Assembly (NCBI RefSeq): GCF_022511585.1
Contig: NZ_JAKWBN010000013.1
Location: 1-60,856, forward strand
Reading direction: 5' to 3'
Origin: Shimazuella soli
GTDB lineage: Bacteria; Bacillota; Bacilli; Thermoactinomycetales; Thermoactinomycetaceae
DNA length: 60,856 nucleotides
In this document: positions 55,776 to 60,856 of the stretch, one piece after another
How positions within the stretch are numbered: position 1 is the stretch's first letter
How the letters are laid out: each line of letters begins with the position of its first letter
Translations under genes and position numbers: made by a program
The notes under the pieces: generated by a model
The model's database searches: none
What the model saw: the letters and a program-made list of their open reading frames with translations, nothing else
What the model was told of the DNA's origin: nothing

Positions 55776-56537
55776 ATGGAAACCAAGATACAATTTTTAG
55801 GAACTAGTGATTCTCAAGGAGTACCGAGAATGTTGTGTAGTTGTGCTGTATGCAAAAGCACAGACAATAAAAGAAGTAGGCCTAGCGTTTTTATTCATAC
55901 GAGCCGAAAAATATTAGTTGATGCTTCACCAGACTTTCGCCAACAATTTATTGATGGTGATCTCTGTATTCCTGATATCCTTTGTATCACCCATGCACAT
56001 AATGATCACATAGCTGGATTAGGTGATCTTGCGGATTTATGTTTTTGGCACGAATCGAAGTTGACCATTATCAGTCCTCCTGATGTCATAGATATTTTGA
56101 AACAACGATATCCCTACCTTACACCAAAAAGAAATATATTTTTCACTCCTCTTCATCAAATGGATGTAGATGGTGTGCATATTTCTTTTCATCGTGTGAA
56201 TCATGGAAACAATGGTTACTCTTATGGCATAAGATTTTCCAATCAAACGAGTAGTTGGGCTTATGTGTCCGATGTTATAAACATGACTACTGAGCAAATG
56301 GTACCATTCTATCACCTCTCCCTATTAATTTTAGGTGCTTCTTACCTAGATGAATCCAATTATCCATTTCAATATAAACGGTCTATTTATGATGTAAGAG
56401 AGGCTTTATTACTAAGAGAAAAGCTACAACCAGAGAAACTGATTTTAACTCATATGTCACACAATATTGATATCACAAAAAATATTTTGCCAGAAGGTGT
56501 TTGGTTTGGAAAAGACGGGATGTGTATTATGCTCTAA
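55776..56537 (+). CDS. MBL-fold metallohydrolase, PhnP-like
   Basis: The 253-aa metallo-beta-lactamase-fold protein has GTSDSQGVPRMLCSCAVC at the start (Cys-rich PhnP-type zinc motif) and the metal site THAHNDHIAGL (HxHxDH), with VNHGNNGYSYG and ILTHMSHNI later. PhnP enzymes hydrolyse cyclic phosphodiesters; RNase Z-like relatives are the alternative. GAGGAGAG precedes ATG. Its 3' end overlaps the convergent methyltransferase gene by 11 bp. Confidence 0.92.
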   Translation: METKIQFLGTSDSQGVPRMLCSCAVCKSTDNKRSRPSVFIHTSRKILVDASPDFRQQFIDGDLCIPDILCITHAHNDHIAGLGDLADLCFWHESKLTIISPPDVIDILKQRYPYLTPKRNIFFTPLHQMDVDGVHISFHRVNHGNNGYSYGIRFSNQTSSWAYVSDVINMTTEQMVPFYHLSLLILGASYLDESNYPFQYKRSIYDVREALLLREKLQPEKLILTHMSHNIDITKNILPEGVWFGKDGMCIML

Positions 56538-57090
56538 GTGGCTTTATGGCGTCTAAGATTAAGGATACGAAACCTAATTTACCCTTTTGATTCCGATGAT
56601 CAAACGGAAAAGATCGATAGATAACTCCATCATTTGGATTCCAAGGATAATGATGAAAATGACCATTTTCATCGCAATACTCTAATAATTTAGTTTGGAA
56701 TCCAGCTGTATGAAACATTTTTTGTAATGTTTGGTAGGTAAATACGATTTGGTGAGTAGCAGCAGGGTGGTCTTTTGGCCCAGGTCCACCTATTTGGACA
56801 AGCTGTTGATACATTTGATCCGGAAAATTTCCATCTGGAACAGCACATCGGATGTAGCCGCCAGGTTTCAAAAACTCAAAACAAGTTGTAGCAGCTTGTA
56901 TTCCTTGTTCATATGTTAGATGCTCCCATACATGTTCTGCTAAGATAGCTGAGATATTATTTTTTTCAAATTGTTCTAGCCAGTGACCTCGATTAAGAAG
57001 ATCTAAATCGTCTTTTTGAGTATGTATCCAATCAGGATTATTTCGGTAAGAACTAGCCCCGATAACAATACGGATAGAAGAAGATTTCAT
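56527..57090 (-). CDS. Predicted SAM-dependent methyltransferase
   Basis: The 187-aa protein has a reduced Rossmann-like core: IRIVIGASSY, ISAILAEHVWEHLTYEQGIQAA (acidic/His EHVWEH segment), CFEFLKPGGYIRCAVPDG and a C-terminal DGVIYRSFPFDHR. This matches COG4627-type methyltransferases linked to glycan or unknown substrates. ATG 57090 is close to GAGGTGAGG; a GTG at 57099 lies inside that site. Convergent overlap with the PhnP-like gene. Confidence 0.8.
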   Translation of the reverse strand: MKSSSIRIVIGASSYRNNPDWIHTQKDDLDLLNRGHWLEQFEKNNISAILAEHVWEHLTYEQGIQAATTCFEFLKPGGYIRCAVPDGNFPDQMYQQLVQIGGPGPKDHPAATHQIVFTYQTLQKMFHTAGFQTKLLEYCDENGHFHHYPWNPNDGVIYRSFPFDHRNQKGKLGFVSLILDAIKPLRA

Positions 57091-57306
57091 TTTCCTCACC
57101 TCATAGGAAGATTTTCAGAGGGAAATATTATCTATTACCTTAGTCAGGTCTGTCTGCATATTTTCTTTTAACCAATAAGATGCCTTCCTTTCCAATCTTT
57201 AAGTAAATATTCTATTCATGATATGATAAGCTTAGCAAAAAAAGTGGACAATCAAACTGAATAGGTCCATTCCTATTTTAAACCATAAGGGAGAATGAAA
57301 ATTAGT

Positions 57307-57975
57307 ATGGAATCTGACCCTACTGAAGGAGATACAATCATCGAAGAAATTAGTGAAATTCAATTGGAAAAGAAGGTCAATTCATCAAAAATAAACATTC
57401 TACAGATCCCCGAATCCTTCAAAGTGATTGGAATAGGTACAGATGCGGCTGTAGTACAGCATGAATCTGACTCGGATACAGTTTACAAGATTTTTGTAGA
57501 AGAGGCAGAGTGGAAATGTGAAGTTGAGTTTTCGATTTATGAGCAATTAAAGGATTGTATGACATATGCAACCTGCTATGAAAAGGGTCCTAATTTTTTA
57601 AAACTATCTTATGAGAAAGGACCCACTCTTTATCAATGTTTAGAACAAGGTATTGTGATAAACCCAGAAGTGATCGAAGAAGTGGAGCAAGCCCGTGAAT
57701 ACGCAAGGAAACAAGGGTTAAATCCAAGAGATATCCATTTAGAAAACGTAATATTTCAAGAAGGCCATGCGAAAATAATCGATGTTGCTGAATATCGGAA
57801 ATCTGGAAATGACTATCGGTGGGAACATTTGGTTGAAGGTTATCATCTATTCTATACTTTAATAGAAGGACGACAAATTCCAACTTTTTTAATAGAAACT
57901 GTGAAGAAGTTGTACAAGCAAGAAGAAGATCTTGTTCAGTTTTTTTCAAAATTAAAAGATCTTTCTCCTTTCTAA
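57307..57975 (+). CDS. Serine/threonine protein kinase-like protein (YrzF-like)
   Basis: The protein of about 222 aa has kinase-like elements: VIGIGTDAAVVQHE (P-loop-like), VYKIFVEEAEWKCEVE (Lys and Glu of the ATP site), NPRDIHLENVIF (catalytic loop with HRD variant RDIH and Asn) and AKIIDVAEY (DFG replaced by DVA). It resembles YrzF-type single-domain kinases. Both ATG 57295 (1 nt after GGGAGA) and ATG 57307 are imperfectly spaced; the second is chosen. A terminator follows. Confidence 0.8.
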   Translation: MESDPTEGDTIIEEISEIQLEKKVNSSKINILQIPESFKVIGIGTDAAVVQHESDSDTVYKIFVEEAEWKCEVEFSIYEQLKDCMTYATCYEKGPNFLKLSYEKGPTLYQCLEQGIVINPEVIEEVEQAREYARKQGLNPRDIHLENVIFQEGHAKIIDVAEYRKSGNDYRWEHLVEGYHLFYTLIEGRQIPTFLIETVKKLYKQEEDLVQFFSKLKDLSPF

Positions 57976-57979
57976 GGAA

Positions 57980-58018
57980 AACAAAGCTGCCCATTTATTG
58001 GGTAGCTTTGTTTTTTTA
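57980..58018. terminator. Terminator between kinase-like and MFS genes
   Basis: AACAAAGCTGCCCA pairs with TGGGTAGCTTTGTT (one wobble), followed by TTTTT. Confidence 0.9.
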
Positions 58019-58067
58019 ACTTTATGGCTTTAGCCAGTTGTGCACGATTTTTGTGCACAATGATTCC

Positions 58068-59231
58068 TTATCTTCGATTTTTAAGGGTGGCAAACGAAAA
58101 AACAAATAGAAAAAGGAAACAGAAACAAGCAATAAAACCAAATCCACCAAAAATATTGGAGGCAGAAGTGAAATGGCCAAATCCTAGTCCTATTCCCATC
58201 ACGGCAATATTTGTACCTAGTGATTGAAATGAATCAATGGTAGCTCGCATATTTGCGTCTATCCGATGATGGAGATATCCAGAAACAAGTGGAACCACCA
58301 TGCCAGAAACTAGAAATAATAAACCAAAGACGATTAAACTTGTAATATGGTGTACAAGTGAAATATAGGCGAATCCAAAAATAAATATGGTTTGGATAAA
58401 GATTAAGATGGATGTTGGATGGAAATGTTTTTGCATCAGAGGAACGAACAAGTATCCAGGTATTTGTAGAAGCATGCAACTAGCCGAAAACAGGCCAAAG
58501 TAAGCAATTGGAATTTGCAGTTCAGAGAGATAGAGCTGCCAAAATTCATGAATAAAATTTAAACTAGCTCCCAAGACCATGCCCGCAGAGATAATAACTA
58601 ACACATGTGGTTTGCTTCGAAAAAAGAGCAAAGAGGACTTTGTATAAACCCAAATAGAAGGTGGAAGGGAAGTAGATCTTGTTACCTTTGGTTCTATAAA
58701 TAAACAAGAGACACCAAAAGCAACTAGGCTACTGACGAAAGAAATCCAGTAATTTATCTCCAAAGGATGAGTGTTTGCTAACCAACTACCACTCAAGGCT
58801 CCTAAAATTGCCCCTATGAGTTGACTCACTTCCATCATACCTATTTCTTTTTCGAACAGGTATTCCTGTCTTCTTTCTTGTAGAGATTCATATAAAAGCG
58901 CATTTTCCGATCCACTTTGGAAAGAGTAACTAACACCTGTTAATATTACGACAATAACAAAATGCCAAAACTGTGTAGCGTAAATTAAGAGAAAAAATTC
59001 AAAACAGCACAATAGAGCACCAACCACAAGCATCTTTTTTCGACCCCATAGGTCTGCTAAAACTCCTGTTGGTATTTCCAAGATTAAAATAGTCAGAGCA
59101 TAGAGAATTTCTGTATAGATGACTTGTTGAACAGTTACTCCTCTTTGTTCCCAAAACAATCGTTCGATGACATAAGCTGGTATGAACGATTGAAAAAAAC
59201 AAAAAAATCTTAGTTTCCAAACATTTTGCAT
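58068..59231 (-). CDS. MFS transporter
   Basis: The 387-aa protein has about 12 TM helices. The loop 2-3 signature GVLADLWGRKKML (GxLaDrxGrk, about 58-70) is diagnostic of MFS; the N-terminal helix carries FFQSFIPAYVIERLFW. The most similar type is the drug/unknown-substrate exporter group. ATG 59231 has AGGAGGAAAAAGGG upstream. Single gene; substrate unknown. Confidence 0.92.
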   Translation of the reverse strand: MQNVWKLRFFCFFQSFIPAYVIERLFWEQRGVTVQQVIYTEILYALTILILEIPTGVLADLWGRKKMLVVGALLCCFEFFLLIYATQFWHFVIVVILTGVSYSFQSGSENALLYESLQERRQEYLFEKEIGMMEVSQLIGAILGALSGSWLANTHPLEINYWISFVSSLVAFGVSCLFIEPKVTRSTSLPPSIWVYTKSSLLFFRSKPHVLVIISAGMVLGASLNFIHEFWQLYLSELQIPIAYFGLFSASCMLLQIPGYLFVPLMQKHFHPTSILIFIQTIFIFGFAYISLVHHITSLIVFGLLFLVSGMVVPLVSGYLHHRIDANMRATIDSFQSLGTNIAVMGIGLGFGHFTSASNIFGGFGFIACFCFLFLFVFSFATLKNRR

Positions 59232-59452
59232 CCCTTTTTCCTCCTTTTGATGATGGATAAACCATTCAAAAGGGAGGAGGACGAGATAGGTGGGGGATTA
59301 ATTTTTAGTTGGGTGGGCGTATGTTCCTCATGTTTTTCTCCTTTCGTATTATGTTTATCATATCATTTTGGTGGAAACTTGAATCTATTATGAAATCAAG
59401 GTACGATGTTTTTGCTGTCAACTTGATGGTTTTTCGGTATACTATAATAGAA
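59232..59452 (+). other. Intergenic region upstream of fabV
   Basis: Divergent promoter region of the MFS and fabV genes. TATAAT at 59443-59448 is a likely fabV -10 box. No -35 is convincing at standard spacing. Confidence 0.45.
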
Positions 59453-59472
59453 ATTAGTACTAGGTCTTAATT
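59453..59472. promoter_or_regulatory. FapR operator
   Basis: ATTAGTACTAGGTCTTAATT matches the FapR consensus ATTAGTACCTRGTCTTAATT closely. It begins 5 bp after the -10 box TATAAT, so FapR would block transcription start; malonyl-CoA would relieve it (known FapR biology). Confidence 0.88.
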
Positions 59473-59513
59473 TTATCTACATATCAAAATTGAATGAGAG
59501 AGGATTAAATAAG

Positions 59514-60704
59514 ATGATCGTAAAACCAAAATTTCGTGGATTTATTTGTACTACTGCACATCCTGAAGGGTGCGCAAAAAACGTGCAAGAACAAATTAGT
59601 TATGTAAAAAAACAAAATAAAATAGAAGGACCAAAAAATGTACTGGTAATCGGTGCTTCTACAGGATACGGTTTAGCATCCCGTATCACTGCTGCTTTTG
59701 GTTCAGGAGCGAGTACAATTGGAGTATTCTTTGAACGACCAGCATCAGGAAAACGTACCGCAACTGCGGGTTGGTACAATACAATTGCATTTGAAGAAGC
59801 AGCAAATGAAGCTGGAATATATGCGAAAAGTATTAATGGAGATGCTTTTTCTGATGAGATCAAGCAACAAACCATCGACTTGATCAAACGGGATTTGGGG
59901 CGAGTAGATTTAGTTGTATACAGTCTCGCTTCTCCGGTACGTGTACACCCAAAAACAGGAGAAAAATTTAATTCTGTTATCAAACCAATTGGAGAGCCAT
60001 TTACAAATAAAACGGTAGACTTTCACAATGGGGAAGTCTCTGAAATCACAATTGATCCAGCAACAGAAGAGGAAATTAAGCATACAATTGCCGTGATGGG
60101 TGGAGAAGATTGGCACTTCTGGATGCAGGCTTTGCAAGAAGCTGGGGTCTTGGCTTCCGGTGCGAAAACAGTTGCTTATTCTTACATCGGACCTAAAGTG
60201 ACGCAAGCAATTTATCGGGAAGGAACAATAGGTCAAGCTAAGAACGATTTGGAAGCAACTGCAAAGACGATTCAAGAGGAATTAAATCAAATTGGTGGAC
60301 ATGCTTATGTATCGATTAACAAAGCACTAGTTACCCAATCCAGTTCTGCAATCCCTGTAGTACCATTGTATATATCTCTTCTCTATAAAGTGATGAAAGA
60401 TCAGAATTTGCATGAAGGTTGTATTGAGCAAATGTATCGGCTTTTTGATGATCGCTTATATGCTGGTGAGACACCATTAGATGAACAAGGACGTATTCGT
60501 TTGGATGACTGGGAAATGAAAGATTCTGTGCAAGAACAAATTTCCAAACTATGGGATCAACTGACGACAGATAATCTTAAGGAGATCTCTGATATTGAAG
60601 GATATCGTAAAGAATTTTTCCAGTTGTTCGGTTTTGATCAACCCGAAGTTGACTATGAAGCTGAAATAGATGTTGTGAAAAGTATTCCAAGTATTGCTGA
60701 GTGA
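59514..60704 (+). CDS. fabV: Enoyl-ACP reductase FabV
   Basis: The 396-aa protein reduces enoyl-ACP in the last step of each fatty-acid elongation cycle. It starts MIVKPKFRGFICTTAHPEGC; NAD-binding VLVIGASTGYGLASRI; active-site Y234-x8-K243 (YREGTIGQAK), matching Tyr235/Lys244 of Yersinia FabV; length typical. FabV replaces FabI or FabL in some bacteria and resists triclosan. ATG 59514 has AGAGGAT about 10 nt upstream; a longer frame starts at 59490. A FapR box upstream places it in the lipid regulon. Confidence 0.96.
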   Translation: MIVKPKFRGFICTTAHPEGCAKNVQEQISYVKKQNKIEGPKNVLVIGASTGYGLASRITAAFGSGASTIGVFFERPASGKRTATAGWYNTIAFEEAANEAGIYAKSINGDAFSDEIKQQTIDLIKRDLGRVDLVVYSLASPVRVHPKTGEKFNSVIKPIGEPFTNKTVDFHNGEVSEITIDPATEEEIKHTIAVMGGEDWHFWMQALQEAGVLASGAKTVAYSYIGPKVTQAIYREGTIGQAKNDLEATAKTIQEELNQIGGHAYVSINKALVTQSSSAIPVVPLYISLLYKVMKDQNLHEGCIEQMYRLFDDRLYAGETPLDEQGRIRLDDWEMKDSVQEQISKLWDQLTTDNLKEISDIEGYRKEFFQLFGFDQPEVDYEAEIDVVKSIPSIAE

Positions 60705-60712
60705 TTTTACCA

Positions 60713-60738
60713 AAAGACTCCCTATTACGGGAGTCTTT
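60713..60738 (+). terminator. Terminator of fabV
   Basis: AAAGACTCCC pairs with GGGAGTCTTT across a short loop, followed by GTACTG. Confidence 0.8.
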
Positions 60739-60742
60739 GTAC

Positions 60743-60856
60743 TGAACCCCAAAAGTTGAACTAAAAATTAAGCCGCAAGCTGGTTGGAATGAATCCTGTA
60801 TTGAACAGGGCTCATACCAGCCAGTTTTTGTTTTATCCGTTTGTTGTTGTAGTAGT
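60743..60856 (-). mobile_element. IS3-family insertion sequence, one end, truncated by window
   Basis: TGAACCCCAAAAGTTGAACT at 60743-60762 is a typical IS3-family (IS150-group-like) terminal repeat, directly inside which the transposase C-terminus ends on the minus strand. The rest lies beyond the window. Confidence 0.85.
60768..60856 (-). CDS. IS3-family transposase, C-terminal end only
   Basis: The minus strand encodes the OrfB tail YYNNKRIKQKLAGMSPVQYR ending in IHSNQLAA. The YNNKRIQ..L..MSPV(Q/E)YR motif is the hallmark C-terminus of IS3-family rve-type transposases. Start outside the window. Confidence 0.88.
   Translation of the reverse strand, partial: YYNNKRIKQKLAGMSPVQYRIHSNQLAA

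Overview
The window looks like chromosomal DNA of a low-GC, endospore-forming Bacillota (Bacillales; Bacillaceae or Thermoactinomycetaceae cannot be separated by eye). The reasons are the AT-rich background, strong AGGAGG-type ribosome binding sites with many TTG and GTG starts, Rho-independent terminators after most genes, an exosporium-type collagen-like protein, a CYP102A/Bm3R1-type pair, and recognisable Fur and FapR boxes. No rRNA, tRNA, CRISPR array or complete insertion sequence was seen. The left edge cuts a collagen-like gene; the right edge cuts an IS3-family transposase.

Layout. 0-2 kb: 3' part of a GXT-repeat collagen-like gene, then a gene-poor stretch with hairpins, a 23-codon ORF and an IS605-type relic. 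1.9-4.1 kb: PaiB-like FMN-binding protein divergent from a MocR-type regulator. 4.2-11.5 kb: MMPL/RND exporter, its Bm3R1-like TetR repressor and a divergent self-sufficient P450 (CYP102A); two palindromes nearly identical to the published Bm3R1 operator mark this as one regulated unit. 11.7-15.7 kb: a lipoprotein, then pyrimidine nucleoside salvage (nupC, pdp, cdd). 16.3-19.1 kb: LytR-CpsA-Psr protein and proS. 19.2-24 kb: accessory stretch with two inverted copies of a 139-bp MITE flanking a Fur-boxed FTR1 iron permease, a His/Cys-rich membrane protein, a decayed DUF421 gene and a DUF1259 protein. 24-32 kb: ferric-reductase-like membrane protein, YumC-type ferredoxin/flavodoxin reductase, nitronate monooxygenase, lipoprotein, malic enzyme. 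32-38.8 kb: M23 peptidase, a FemAB/GNAT-like protein with no ordinary start codon, a chorismate-lyase-like gene behind a 4-hydroxybenzoate 3-hydroxylase (a possible route to protocatechuate), NUDIX and L,D-transpeptidase. 38.8-44.5 kb: fumC and odhAB of the TCA cycle. 44.9-47 kb: split bacterial form of the Tm-1 protein. 47.3-50.6 kb: copper-type YdhK lipoprotein, a two-component system and an atypical SDR. 50.7-51.6 kb: foreign GC-rich islet with a frameshifted gene. 51.6-59.2 kb: CNNM/HlyC-type protein, lipoprotein, small regulators, HAD phosphatase, PhnP-like hydrolase, methyltransferase, kinase-like protein, MFS transporter. 59.4-60.7 kb: FapR-boxed fabV.

Most of the window is housekeeping or ordinary accessory gene content. 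The most interesting points are: (i) the Bm3R1-type regulon joining an RND pump to a fatty-acid P450; (ii) the two-gene chorismate to 3,4-dihydroxybenzoate module without ring-cleavage genes; (iii) the FemAB-like gene whose start position is ATC; (iv) a MITE family with target duplications and four tnpB-less IS605/omega-RNA-like ends; and (v) the GC-rich islet.
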